Translations under genes and position numbers: made by a program
Shown: piece after piece, positions 8,025 to 17,446 of the stretch
Layout: each line of letters starts with the position of its first letter
Position numbering within the stretch: position 1 is the first letter of the stretch
Notes under the pieces: generated by a model
The model's input: the letters and a program-made list of their open reading frames with translations, nothing else
Told to the model about the DNA's origin: nothing
Databases searched by the model: none
Origin: Bacillus sp. SD075
GTDB lineage: Bacteria; Bacillota; Bacilli; Bacillales; DSM-1321
Length of the DNA: 64,000 nt
Assembly (NCBI RefSeq): GCF_017355165.1
Contig: NZ_JADILK010000014.1
Coordinates: 1 to 64,000 of the forward strand
Reading direction: 5' to 3'

Positions 8025-8996
8025 TTAATGAATATAAAAACTGGCATCATCAATGATTTCTATTTCTTTGTAACTTTTCAGTTCATCCATTAACTGGAAA
8101 AGTGCTCCATCCTTTTCTTTAGCTTCAATCATGCAATCCAATTGTGGTAAACTTCCCTTTATTTGTTGCAAAAACTCCATGAACATTCCTGTATTCACAA
8201 AATCAGCATGTGCTCGAAATTCTTTATCGGACCTTGGACTTGAAATATGCATTTTAGGGGGGAGTTTGGAATTCCTCCAAGTATTCAATATTCGGTCCCA
8301 ATGATTTATCCAATTTTCCCCAGGTAACTGATGTGCGAGGTAATGGTGATAATCAAAAACTATTGGAATTCCCATCTTCTCACATAAATAAAGGGTTTCC
8401 GACAAAGTAAAGGTAGTATCATCATTCTCAAGAATGATCATTCTTTGAATCGATTCAGGAATCAAACCCCAATTATGGATAAACTGCTCCAGAGCCTGTA
8501 CACGGTCGTTATAACCTCCGCCAACATGCAGTACACAGCGATGCTCAAGATCCACTCCCATTCTTTTCAATAAAGTATAATGCATCCTTAATGTTTTTAA
8601 TGATGTCTTCAATATATCAATATTTGAACTATTCAAGATGACGAAATGATCTGGGTGAAAGTCTATCCTTATTTTGGGGTGATCTGTAATGAATGTTTTT
8701 AATTTAGCAAGTTCTTCTGAAATAGGTTCTATGTAATCCCATTCTGGAATTTCTGGATGATTGGCTAAAGGGATAAGTTTAGAAGAAAGCCTAAAGAACT
8801 GAATATCATTTGCTTCGTTATGGATCAGTAAACGCCAACAATTATGAAGATTGGAAATTGAAATGCGTTCAAGCTTCCTTATCGCAGCATCTCTGTCCTT
8901 AATTTTCGAAAACTGAGCAAAAGTCATGGTTTGGGATGGTGAACAGTTCGGCACATGATTACTCATGGCTACATAACCAAGGCGGATTAATGTCAA
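8025..8996 (-). CDS. uvsE: UV damage endonuclease UvsE/UvdE
   Basis: TIM-barrel endonuclease that nicks DNA 5' of UV photoproducts, an alternative to nucleotide excision repair found in Bacillus. The 323 residues match the family. The opening RLGYVAMS, FRLSSKLIPLANHPE, IRIDFHPDHFVILNS, HVGGGYNDRVQALEQF, LENDDTTFT and PIVFDYHHYLAH are the conserved blocks that carry the His, Asp and Glu metal ligands. TTG 8996 lies 8 bases after GGAG. It is monocistronic; I saw no LexA box upstream. Confidence 0.93.
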   Translation of the reverse strand: MTLIRLGYVAMSNHVPNCSPSQTMTFAQFSKIKDRDAAIRKLERISISNLHNCWRLLIHNEANDIQFFRLSSKLIPLANHPEIPEWDYIEPISEELAKLKTFITDHPKIRIDFHPDHFVILNSSNIDILKTSLKTLRMHYTLLKRMGVDLEHRCVLHVGGGYNDRVQALEQFIHNWGLIPESIQRMIILENDDTTFTLSETLYLCEKMGIPIVFDYHHYLAHQLPGENWINHWDRILNTWRNSKLPPKMHISSPRSDKEFRAHADFVNTGMFMEFLQQIKGSLPQLDCMIEAKEKDGALFQLMDELKSYKEIEIIDDASFYIH

Positions 8997-9172
8997 AGTG
9001 GTAGCTCCTTAATGGTTTAATGTTTATTGGAAGCATTCCCCATTCTAACTAATATTATATATTGAAAGAATCCTTTACTCCAAGAAATTCAAAAATGGCA
9101 TTTACCGAATGAATATCAGCAAAAGCCATTTTCCTACTTATCTCACGCTAGAATTTCATTTCTTTTTCCCCC

Positions 9173-9676
9173 TTACACTTCAGGGGTTGGTGTTGGTTTG
9201 GCATATCCACTTTTATATTTTTCATCGACTTTATTCCGGATATCTTTGATGCTCATACCATTATTCAAGTCCAATATCGATTGTGCAGCTATTTCTAAGC
9301 AAACTCCACATCTCGTCCCGTGGTCATCCCAAACCACTTCACCATTTTTTTTATTTTCATGGATGAAACAGTCGTAATTGTTTTTATGGTTAGCTGACTC
9401 CCCGCAACCGCAATAACAAGGTATTTTTTCTAGTAAATCTTTATTTTGAGCAACTGCTAAATAGATTGTCTTCATATCTTCTGGTTTTTCGGCTAAGAAA
9501 TCCGGTGCTATTTCCTTACTGCTGGTCTCCTCCTGAAGATCTCCGGATACTGTATGTTCTGAATGTCCTTCATGACTGCTTTCATTTTGAACAACACTTT
9601 CCTCTTCACTTGAACAACCTGAAAGTACTAATGAAGAACAGATACCCAAAGTGATAATCATTAATTTAAACTTCAT
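9173..9676 (-). CDS. PCYCGC-motif lipoprotein
   Basis: Secreted lipoprotein of 167 residues in the Pfam family defined by the PCYCGC motif, function unknown. The signal peptide ends in LVLSGC with the lipobox Cys near residue 20, followed by a Ser/Glu/His-rich linker (HEGHSEHTVSGDLQEE). The conserved core is KIPCYCGCGESANHKNNYDC and then RCGVCLEIA, a set of Cys residues that suggests metal or redox chemistry. It should be anchored on the outer face of the membrane. Monocistronic; the neighbours give no hint of its role. Confidence 0.88.
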   Translation of the reverse strand: MKFKLMIITLGICSSLVLSGCSSEEESVVQNESSHEGHSEHTVSGDLQEETSSKEIAPDFLAEKPEDMKTIYLAVAQNKDLLEKIPCYCGCGESANHKNNYDCFIHENKKNGEVVWDDHGTRCGVCLEIAAQSILDLNNGMSIKDIRNKVDEKYKSGYAKPTPTPEV

Positions 9677-9868
9677 TTATACACTCCTTTATCATTTCAT
9701 ACTCCCATTTTATGTCGGGGAAGGAAATTCTACAAGCATAAGGTTCATCATAATGAGGATTGAAAATGACAAGTATCAAGTATCCAGACCACTTACTTAA
9801 ATACGACTTCATGCATATTTTTAGAGCATTAACCACACTTTAAGAGAAAAGAATGAGGTGATATTATC

Positions 9869-10093
9869 GTGAGAATGCTACCATCTTTATTCATTTTGTT
9901 AGGTACGTATTTTCTTATTTTACTCCTTGACAACCTACAGGGCTTTGATATATTGCATTCCATCAATTGTATCAAACAATATTTGATAGTAGCTCGTGGG
10001 GAAGATCACTTTCTGCTCTTGTTGTTCACTATAATCTTTATATGTTTGACCATATTCTCAGCCATAAAAAACCGGCAGCCTCCCTCTTCATGA
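9869..10093 (+). CDS. Small two-helix membrane protein
   Basis: Not recognised. 74 residues from GTG 9869, 8 bases after GAGGTG. Two hydrophobic stretches, LFILLGTYFLILLLDNL (about 6-22) and LLLLFTIIFICLTIFSAI (about 49-66), flank a short loop, with a basic C-terminus (KNRQPPSS). It converges on the germination operon and shares its terminator. The good ribosome site and the terminator support a real gene; there is no clue to function. Confidence 0.6.
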   Translation: MRMLPSLFILLGTYFLILLLDNLQGFDILHSINCIKQYLIVARGEDHFLLLLFTIIFICLTIFSAIKNRQPPSS

Positions 10094-10105
10094 AACTGCT
10101 GGTTT
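10069..10105. terminator. Bidirectional terminator
   Basis: Arms AAACCGGCAG (10069-10078) and CTGCTGGTTT (10096-10105), one G-T pair. T-rich sequence follows on the plus strand (CATTTTTTG) and on the minus strand (TTTTTTATGG). It serves both the small membrane protein gene and the convergent germination operon. Confidence 0.75.
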
Positions 10106-11191
10106 CATTTTTTGTTGTATATATGCAGTCAGTAATAATAGGATGGGGATTCCAATGAGCAAAGGTAAGTGCAAAAGGTACGGGACGACTTTTAGCCCCT
10201 CATCAATATGAGCCTGATAACTAGGTGCAATCATGAGCGAAGATATGAAAATAACACCGCCAACCATATAAATGAATACTGGAGAGGGTTTGATATGAAA
10301 TAGGTCGGTTGCTCCGATAATGGCACAAAAGAAAAAGACGGAAATTTTAATGAAGCCTAAAATGACCATGAGAATTAGAATGAGGGTATCCATCCTTTCA
10401 ATGAAATCAGCAATATTAATATAACTGATTGCTGTAAGGGCTGGAAAGGTCGATCGTATCACAGCATCAGGACCTAGGACGCATAAAAGAATGATCGAAT
10501 TAATGGTTAAATAGATTCCGCCTAATATAATCGCTGATAGGCCTGCCTTTATTGCATGACTCTTCTTATTCAAATAGGGAAGGATCATCGTAAAAGTAAT
10601 CAATTCTCCAAAAGGTACGGTTATCCCAGTAGGAATCAACTCTTTCCATACTGATGCCCATCCGTTGCCTAAAACAGGCTGAAGGTTCTCCAGCTTTATA
10701 TACCCTCCTAAAATGTACATAATATTCAGGATAAAAAGAGTCAAGATAATAATTCCAAAGCATAAGCATGCCACCCGTGCAAAAGCTTCCACACCTAGGT
10801 GAACTCCATAAATTAATACAAGTATCATGCATACCCCAAGTGTTATTATGGATGTCCGATTATAAGAGGAGCTAATTAATAATTCTTCAAAATCCCTTAA
10901 CACTCTAGACGCAAGATATACAAAATAGATAACATAGCAAAAACTGAATATTCCTCCGATATATTTACCCCAAATTTCACGAATATAGCCGGTCATCGGT
11001 AAGTCAGGGTATTTCTTATATAATGAAATATACACAAAATACAATAAACAGCCGAAAAGCATTGATAAGAGAGTCACAATCCAGACATCCTGCTTGGCGC
11101 CTTTCCCTATATCCAGCAGTATATTACTGCCAAACATAAAAATGACCATCATGCAAAATAATTGAAATCCGTCAATTTTTATTTTAGGCAT
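10088..11191 (-). CDS. Germinant receptor subunit B (GerB-type permease)
   Basis: Integral membrane subunit of a nutrient germinant receptor in the spore inner membrane, in the amino acid-polyamine-organocation transporter fold. 367 residues with about ten hydrophobic segments, from FQLFCMMVIFMFGSNILLDIG to LHLPLLIGIPILLLLTAYI. It lacks soluble domains, as usual for the family. I chose ATG 11191, which follows GTGGAG by 8 bases and avoids overlap with the C subunit; an upstream frame reaches 11224. It is the last gene of the A-C-B operon, the order of the B. subtilis gerK operon. Its germinant cannot be predicted. Confidence 0.92.
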   Translation of the reverse strand: MPKIKIDGFQLFCMMVIFMFGSNILLDIGKGAKQDVWIVTLLSMLFGCLLYFVYISLYKKYPDLPMTGYIREIWGKYIGGIFSFCYVIYFVYLASRVLRDFEELLISSSYNRTSIITLGVCMILVLIYGVHLGVEAFARVACLCFGIIILTLFILNIMYILGGYIKLENLQPVLGNGWASVWKELIPTGITVPFGELITFTMILPYLNKKSHAIKAGLSAIILGGIYLTINSIILLCVLGPDAVIRSTFPALTAISYINIADFIERMDTLILILMVILGFIKISVFFFCAIIGATDLFHIKPSPVFIYMVGGVIFISSLMIAPSYQAHIDEGLKVVPYLLHLPLLIGIPILLLLTAYIQQKMKPAVS

Positions 11192-11210
11192 AGCATGCTC
11201 TCCACTTCTT

Positions 11211-12401
11211 TTATTTCGGCTCATAAGGTTCCATTCGCATTCCGGAATTAATTAACTCGACTTTAACCTTCATAGAAATCAACGCTTCCGAATATAAATC
11301 ATACCAAATTTTTTTATTCTGACGCCAATAATCCGGGTTCGTCCGGGACAATGCATCTCCAAATCCGAAGATGTCTGACTTTTCTTTTTGCGTAATGCCA
11401 ATTGTCTTTTTTATTTGCTTCTTTAATTCATTTTCCATTTTTTTTTCTAACTTTTTTAATACTTTGGGATCGCTTAATTTAAGTTCACATGATGTTTCCG
11501 ACAATTCTCCCATCACACGGACATTAGTATGAATGATAGGTTTTTCATGATGGATTTTTGTTTCCATTTTACTTTTTACGCGAATTGTATTGATGGTCAC
11601 ATTGCCTCCTTCACAAGGTATCACAACTGGGGTCCTCTTCACTTTCGATGTAACGAATTGAGCAGCCCGGGCTGTTTCTCCATCCAACCATCTTACCAAT
11701 CTCCCTTTTCTAAAAATGGCCAATCCTTTTACCTTAATGGTAGTCGGATTCGTCGTCTCTAAATTTCCTGTAAGCAACCCCTTCTTGGATTCATTATTTA
11801 TACTGATTCCTGGAAGTGACACATCCTTACCTTCACTCAAAAGCGAGGAAATGATTTCATATGCTAGCACCACACTGGTTGCCCCATACATTTTTTGATT
11901 ATTTTGTGTAGTGCTGATAATATTTTTACCTGGATTAATCTCAAGAGGCTCGATTATCCCGAGTACATCCTTAGCAGACTTCCCTCGTGCAATAAAGACT
12001 GGGATGCTTCCCCGCTCATGCTTTCCTCTATCTATACCATCAAATATTAAATCCAGTTCTTTTCTTGCTAACTCTTCACCAATAATAATGAGCGAAAGAT
12101 GTGTGGAATTATTTTCTCTAGGGATAACAGAGGATGCCTTTCCAAGAGTTTCAACAAGTGTTCTTCCTGTTATTGTATAGTTGATGACAGAGAGACTCTG
12201 ACCTCCAGTGGTACTGGTCTGTGATAGGCCGCTGGGGTTTATAACTTGATATGTTATTTGATACGGTTGTTTTGGATCATCATTTTGGTCAATTCCCATG
12301 GCAATTATCATTCCGAGATTATTTAATTCCCGATAATTTGAACATCCTGATATCAATAAGCAAATAGCTGCGATCCAAAATAGTGAGATATTAATTTTCA
12401 T
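11211..12401 (-). CDS. Germinant receptor subunit C (Ger(x)C lipoprotein)
   Basis: Lipoprotein subunit of the receptor, 396 residues. The signal peptide ends CLLISGC (lipobox Cys20) and is followed by the hallmark YRELNNLGMIIAMGID. Further conserved blocks are HLSLIIIGEELARKELDLI and the C-terminal NPDYWRQNKKIWYDLYSEA. It should be anchored on the outer face of the spore inner membrane. It lies 32 bases after subunit A and 19 bases before the start chosen for subunit B, so the three are co-transcribed. Confidence 0.93.
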   Translation of the reverse strand: MKINISLFWIAAICLLISGCSNYRELNNLGMIIAMGIDQNDDPKQPYQITYQVINPSGLSQTSTTGGQSLSVINYTITGRTLVETLGKASSVIPRENNSTHLSLIIIGEELARKELDLIFDGIDRGKHERGSIPVFIARGKSAKDVLGIIEPLEINPGKNIISTTQNNQKMYGATSVVLAYEIISSLLSEGKDVSLPGISINNESKKGLLTGNLETTNPTTIKVKGLAIFRKGRLVRWLDGETARAAQFVTSKVKRTPVVIPCEGGNVTINTIRVKSKMETKIHHEKPIIHTNVRVMGELSETSCELKLSDPKVLKKLEKKMENELKKQIKKTIGITQKEKSDIFGFGDALSRTNPDYWRQNKKIWYDLYSEALISMKVKVELINSGMRMEPYEPK

Positions 12402-12433
12402 TTTTCGCCCCCAATCGTATTAAACCGCGTTTT

Positions 12434-13921
12434 TTATTTCCTTGATGATTTTTTCAAAAGTGATGGCAGAGGGAAACGAAAAAAACCATCTTTTTGCTCC
12501 TTGAAACGAAATGGAGCAAATGGTGCAAAGTATGGTACACCAATAGACCTTAGGCTGCTCATATGAAGCCAGATACATAAAGTGAAAAGCAATATGCCGT
12601 ATAAGCCTATGAATGCTGAAATTAAAATCAACATAAATCGAATTCCACGTGTCACATTGACAAGACTGGTATTCGGCAGTGTAAAACTGCAGATTGCAGA
12701 AATGGCTACAATGATGACCACTGCTGCTCCCACAAATCCCGCTTCAACAGCTGCCTGTCCTAAAATGAGTGCTCCTACAATTGATACAGCCGGCCCGATC
12801 GCTCTTGGCATCCGAATACCTGCCTCACGCAAAATCTCAAAGGCCATTTCCATTACAAATATTTCGACAATCGCCGGGAAAGGAATATTTTCCCTTTGAG
12901 CCATCAGACTGACGATTAAAGTTGTAGGGATAAGCCCCTGGTGATGAGTAACCAGTGCCAAATAAATAGAGGACGCATACATCGATAGAAAAAAGGCTCC
13001 AAATCTTAATAGCCTTAAAAAGGAGCCGATATATTGATTTTGGTAATAGTCCTCAGGAGATTGAAAAAATTGAGAAAACACCGCTGGCACGATTAAAACA
13101 AAAGGAGTTCCTTGAATAATGATGGCAATTCGACCTTCTAATAAATTCCCAACTACCGCATCAGGACGTTCAGTATTCATAAGAAGGGGAAAAATGGTCG
13201 CTGAATCATCTCGGATTAATTCTTCAATGTAATTCGATTCAAGCACCCCATCAATATCAATGCCCTCTACTCGTTCTTTGACTTCCTTCACAATACTCTC
13301 ATCCGCTATCCCCTGAATGAACATGATTCCAATATCCGTTTGAGTGATGCTTCCGACTTTCAAGCTCTCTAAACGCACATCAGGATTTTGAATCCTAGCA
13401 CGAATTAGTGATGTATTGGTTCTTAAATTCTCAGTAAAACTATCTTTTGGTCCTCTTATGACTGTTTGGCTTGTCGGTTCAGTTATTGCCCGGGATGGCT
13501 GACTTTTCGTACTGGCGATAAATGCTTTTGTACTGCCATTCAACAATACGACCGTATCCCCTGCCAAAACCGCTGATATGAATTCCTGCCAACTTTCTTT
13601 AACGCTTAATTGAGATACCGTTAATATACGACTAGCCAGTTCTTCTAACTCTGTAGATATTTGGATATTTTCTTTAAACCATTGTATTAATGGGTCTACA
13701 ATGTTTTCATTAATGATGTTAGAATCAGCCAGGCCGTCAAGGTGGATTACGGCTGCTTGTACCGATTTTTGGTGTGGAGATTCAATCATTCGGACAGACA
13801 AATCTGAACTGTGCCCGAGCTCGTTCATTAATTTCATTACATTTTCATTCACCTCGCAGGATAAGGTGCCATTGGTTGTAGGTTGTTCTTTCGCCCTTTT
13901 AAGAGAACGTCCTATTCTCAC
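12434..13921 (-). CDS. Germinant receptor subunit A (GerA family)
   Basis: Largest receptor subunit, 495 residues. It has an N-terminal soluble part (about 1-280) with the family block RARIQNPDVRLESLKVGSIT and EELIRDDSATIFPL, then GNLLEGRIAIIIQGTPFVLI. A C-terminal membrane part follows with several helices (for example QRENIPFPAIVEIFVMEMAF, then EAGIRMPRAIGPAVSIVGAL). It opens the operon at GTG 13921, behind AGAGGCGG. Such operons are normally made in the forespore under sigma-G; I could not pick a convincing sigma-G promoter by eye. Confidence 0.93.
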   Translation of the reverse strand: MRIGRSLKRAKEQPTTNGTLSCEVNENVMKLMNELGHSSDLSVRMIESPHQKSVQAAVIHLDGLADSNIINENIVDPLIQWFKENIQISTELEELASRILTVSQLSVKESWQEFISAVLAGDTVVLLNGSTKAFIASTKSQPSRAITEPTSQTVIRGPKDSFTENLRTNTSLIRARIQNPDVRLESLKVGSITQTDIGIMFIQGIADESIVKEVKERVEGIDIDGVLESNYIEELIRDDSATIFPLLMNTERPDAVVGNLLEGRIAIIIQGTPFVLIVPAVFSQFFQSPEDYYQNQYIGSFLRLLRFGAFFLSMYASSIYLALVTHHQGLIPTTLIVSLMAQRENIPFPAIVEIFVMEMAFEILREAGIRMPRAIGPAVSIVGALILGQAAVEAGFVGAAVVIIVAISAICSFTLPNTSLVNVTRGIRFMLILISAFIGLYGILLFTLCIWLHMSSLRSIGVPYFAPFAPFRFKEQKDGFFRFPLPSLLKKSSRK

Positions 13922-14070
13922 TTTTCCGCCTCTTTTTGATTAAGTGTGTGTGTTTGTTCGTTTCACAAATGATTGATTTTATTATTTGCATCTACTTTAA
14001 ATATATGTAATAAAAGGCTATTGAGAAAAAATATTGATAATAATTTTCATTACCACAATTTCCACCGAAA

Positions 14071-14109
14071 AAAGCCGATGATTTCCTATTAGGGGGAATC
14101 ATCAGCTTT
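14071..14109 (-). terminator. Terminator of the decayed formate dehydrogenase unit
   Basis: Arms GCCGATGATTTCC (14074-14086) and GGGGAATCATCAGC (14093-14106), 5-6 base loop. On the minus strand it is followed by TTTTTTCGG. It outlived the gene that it once terminated. Confidence 0.65.
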
Positions 14110-14399
14110 AAAATATATCGTTCATAATTCAACTTCTTGGTTACAGGGTTTAGCTCAATATTCCGAATATGAACGTGCAAGTTACTTTATTTCTTGCTTT
14201 CAATAAAGTTAGCGGAATGGTTGCGGGCGAAACTCCTGCTCCCATCCAAAACCAGTTGTGTTTCGTTTTTTTCACTTCCGCTTTTACTGGGGAAGTTTGA
14301 TCCGTATGATCTTCTGGAGATCGGCCATTCTATGTCAGCTGTTTCATTCGTTTTATGCAAATACTGATTCTCAGGTAATTGGTTGTTCTTTCTAAATCG

Positions 14400-15000
14400 C
14401 TTGTATCTTCTCCGATTCCTTTAAGGAAGGCCATCAGAAAAGTCATGGCTTGCAGGAGTTACTGGTATTTTGTAACCCCAGATGTTTTCATATTTCACTC
14501 GTACCTTTTCGTCCATTACTTTTTCAAAACCTGGCCAGGTATACCGTAGTTGCCTGTTAAAAGCAATAAATGGGAAATTACAGTGCATGTATCGCTTCCT
14601 ACGCCATGCTGTGTTACGCCCATGGCCCAAAGCGATGCAACGCTCCCCGCTTCATGAATGGCTTCTGCAAGCGTAATTAAATCTTCTTTAGCTTACGCCT
14701 GTTAATTTTTCCGCATATTCCATTATGTAAGGTTCTAAAGCCTTGGTGTATTCCTCCATCCCATCTACACGATTTTTGATGAAGTCTTTATCTGCCCAAT
14801 CTTTGTCGAAGATATATTTAGTCACGGCCTATAGCCATATGATATCCGATCCCAGAAGAGGTAGGAACGTTCAGCCATTTCATGCTTTCTGATGTCCGCC
14901 ACTACCAGCTTCTGATTTGTAATATTGTTTGATTACGTTCCAGATTGGTCTCAACACCATTGATTTTTATACGCACTTTCTCTGGCAAAATAATCGCTCC
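14400..15000 (-). pseudogene. Molybdopterin oxidoreductase (formate dehydrogenase alpha-like) relic
   Basis: In transcript order the frames give KLVVADIRKHEMAERS, then AVTKYIFDKDWADKDFIKN, RVDGMEEYTKALEPYIMEYA and LITLAEAIHEAGSVASLWAM, then GVTQHGVGSDTCTVISHLLL and LTGNYGIPGQVLKK. This is the central catalytic region of a molybdenum/tungsten-bis-MGD oxidoreductase, closest to Bacillus formate dehydrogenase alpha chains. Stops and frameshifts break it several times, and both ends are missing; 14181-14400 holds further unassignable scraps. It shows loss of a formate dehydrogenase locus in this lineage. Confidence 0.8.
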
Positions 15001-15118
15001 CCTCTTAAAAAACGATAAAATCAACCATTTTACAATTTATCCCACTCGTGCAATTTTCCTTCCACTCCCTAAAGTAAATAAATGGAATATTACATTCGGC
15101 CAATTTCATATCAGAAAA

Positions 15119-15170
15119 TGAACTAAAGTCGAAGTGAGACATAGAATTCACTCACTTCAACTTTAGTTCA
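15119..15170 (-). terminator. Rho-independent terminator of pullulanase gene
   Basis: 20-bp stem with one mismatch (15119-15138 with 15151-15170) and a 12-base loop. On the minus strand it is followed by TTTTCTG. It abuts the stop codon of the pullulanase gene. Confidence 0.85.
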
Positions 15171-17114
15171 TTAATTAGAGATTGCTTTCAATACAAACGA
15201 ACTTAAAGGGGAAACGGTTATCTGACTCCCTTTAATCCTTTCTATTTCGTCCAGGCCCGCCCGCTGGCCATCCACTAAAACGGACCAATCACCTTCGTGG
15301 GGAAGAGAAATGGCTATCGTGTTCCAATTTGCGTTATGAATCACTGCAATTTCAGTATCATAATGATGTTTTAAAGTGAATGCAACCGCATTCGGCGGAG
15401 CATCAATGAAATGTAAATGCTCCTCAATTTCTTCGGGTGTGCTTAACCTAAAAACAGAATGATTTTTCCTGAGTGAAATTAGTCCTTTCATATACTCCAC
15501 TTCGCGATCTAATGCCGCTCTCCTTTTCCAATCCAACCGGTTTATCCAATCGGAAGATTGATAGCTATTTTCATCCCCATCCTTCGTACGCATGAACTCT
15601 TGACCAGCATGTATCATTGGAATTCCCTGTGACAGTAAGACAACGGCCGAAGCTAATTTATGCATTTGTTTCCGTACTTGTTCCGTCGCATCTGGATTAG
15701 TGATGAGTAGCTTATCCCATAAAGTATAATTATCATGTGCTTCAACATAATTGATCACTTGATCTGGTCTTTGATATGTTGCGATATCATCATCATATTT
15801 CAAACCACCAGTGATGCTTTTTTTTATAATTTCTTCCATTCCTGGTTTGCCATTCACGAATCCTTTATCATGTTCATTCATTACAAACCCTTTTAAACCA
15901 TCACGGATCGCATCATTAAAGTGAGCGATTCCAGGCATTTTACAAGCATTCTTTTGATTTGCTTTCCGTTCTTGGGCCAGGGGGGTATTCATATCCCAGC
16001 CTTCGCCCAAAACAAGGAGGGTAGAATCAATTTCTGCCAGTTCCTTTTTCACTTCATTCATCGTTTCCACATCATGAATCCCCATTAAATCGAAACGGAA
16101 ACCATCAAGGTTAAATTCCTTCGCCCAATAGGTTACGGATTCAACGATGAATTTTCGCATCATTTTACGTTCAGATGCCGTATCATTTCCTACACCAGTT
16201 CCATTGGATAAGGTGCCGTCAGCGTTATAGCGAAAAAAGTAAGTGGGAACGAGTTTATGGAAGTTTGAGTCCCCCACTGAATAAACGTGATTATATACAA
16301 CATCCATGATTACTCGTAAACCGTGATCATGTAAACCTTGAATCATTTCCTTTAACTCCCGGATCCTGAGTTTTGGTTGATACGGATCAGTCGAATAAGA
16401 GCCTTCGGGAGCGTTATAATTCTGTGGATCATATCCCCAGTTATATTGCGGTTCATTCAATTTCATTTCATTAACTGTAGCAAAATCGAATATCGGAATA
16501 AACTGAACATGGGTAACACCTAGATCTTTAATATGATCAAGACCTGTTTTCGTTCCTTCTGGACCTTTGGTTCCGGCTTCAATTACTCCTAAGAATTTGC
16601 CTTTATGATGGATTCCGCTCTCAGGATGAATCGACAAATCCCGTGTATGCAATTCATAAATGATTATGTCTTCAGCTTTTTCTAGAGGTGGTTTATCCCG
16701 TGTCCACCTTTCAGGGTTCGTATCAGATAAATCTATCACAACTCCTTTATGACCATTAACAGTAACTGCACGTACATAAGGATCGACAGCTTCATTCCAG
16801 GTTTCTCCCACTCTCACTTTATATGTATAAATCAATCCATCCTGATCTCCGCTCAGCTCAATGGTCCAGGTCCCCCTTTCCGAACGAACCATCTGAATCT
16901 CCATTCCATCGGTATCCTCCCAATTATTATAAGTAACCAGCTTTGCTTCAGCTGCAAGTGGTGCCCATAACCGAAATGACGTTTTATCTTTGAGATAGGA
17001 ATTTCCTAAATCTTTGCCTTCATAGAAATATAGTTCGTCCAATTCTGACGGGTTTATTGGATTAATATTTGCAATCGGTAGGGATTCCGACTGATTTTCT
17101 GTTTCATTATCCAT
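15171..17114 (-). CDS. pulA: Type I pullulanase
   Basis: Debranching enzyme that hydrolyses alpha-1,6 links in pullulan, glycogen and limit dextrins; GH13, with an N-terminal CBM48 (about 28-125). Conserved regions: YNWGYDP (224-230, the type I hallmark), DVVYNH (271-276), DGFRFDLMG with nucleophile Asp342, LGEGWD with acid/base Glu371, and YVEAHDNYT. There is no signal peptide, so it acts inside the cell, like AmyX. At 647 residues it is shorter at the N-terminus than B. subtilis AmyX. ATG 17114 has no ribosome site; the frame is open to an ATT at 17168 that has an ideally spaced GGAGG, which may be the true start. It could act with the glycogen genes at the right edge. Confidence 0.93.
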   Translation of the reverse strand: MDNETENQSESLPIANINPINPSELDELYFYEGKDLGNSYLKDKTSFRLWAPLAAEAKLVTYNNWEDTDGMEIQMVRSERGTWTIELSGDQDGLIYTYKVRVGETWNEAVDPYVRAVTVNGHKGVVIDLSDTNPERWTRDKPPLEKAEDIIIYELHTRDLSIHPESGIHHKGKFLGVIEAGTKGPEGTKTGLDHIKDLGVTHVQFIPIFDFATVNEMKLNEPQYNWGYDPQNYNAPEGSYSTDPYQPKLRIRELKEMIQGLHDHGLRVIMDVVYNHVYSVGDSNFHKLVPTYFFRYNADGTLSNGTGVGNDTASERKMMRKFIVESVTYWAKEFNLDGFRFDLMGIHDVETMNEVKKELAEIDSTLLVLGEGWDMNTPLAQERKANQKNACKMPGIAHFNDAIRDGLKGFVMNEHDKGFVNGKPGMEEIIKKSITGGLKYDDDIATYQRPDQVINYVEAHDNYTLWDKLLITNPDATEQVRKQMHKLASAVVLLSQGIPMIHAGQEFMRTKDGDENSYQSSDWINRLDWKRRAALDREVEYMKGLISLRKNHSVFRLSTPEEIEEHLHFIDAPPNAVAFTLKHHYDTEIAVIHNANWNTIAISLPHEGDWSVLVDGQRAGLDEIERIKGSQITVSPLSSFVLKAISN

Positions 17115-17397
17115 AGGTTTTCGATTATTTTTATTTTCCTCTTCAAAATAAGAAAGTGAATCTTTAATAGGTCATTCCTCCATTACAATTCCCGTTTTAG
17201 AGCAGGAATTATTAATTTTTATAATCATGAGCGAATTTTCCTTATCATCTTTTGATTCCACAGGCAATACCCATCAAAACATTCTATCGGCAAACCATGT
17301 CGAAAATTCAGAAATCTATATTCAATAATCGAACGCTGCAGGTGTTTTAGTAGGACCTTCCCTATCCTTTTATAAAAAGTAATCCTAAAAAAGAAAA

Positions 17398-17436
17398 AAA
17401 TGCCTCCATAACAGTTTTACGGTCTTGGAGGCATTT
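17398..17436 (-). terminator. Rho-independent terminator of clpE
   Basis: Perfect 11-bp arms AAATGCCTCCA (17398-17408) and TGGAGGCATTT (17426-17436). On the minus strand it is followed by a run of T. It lies 10 bases after the clpE stop. Confidence 0.9.
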
Positions 17437-17446
17437 CTAGTACTCT

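Noticed and set aside
13922..14000. Sigma-G promoter for the germination operon
   Set aside because: Expected from biology, but no -35/-10 pair of the right spacing was convincing by eye.
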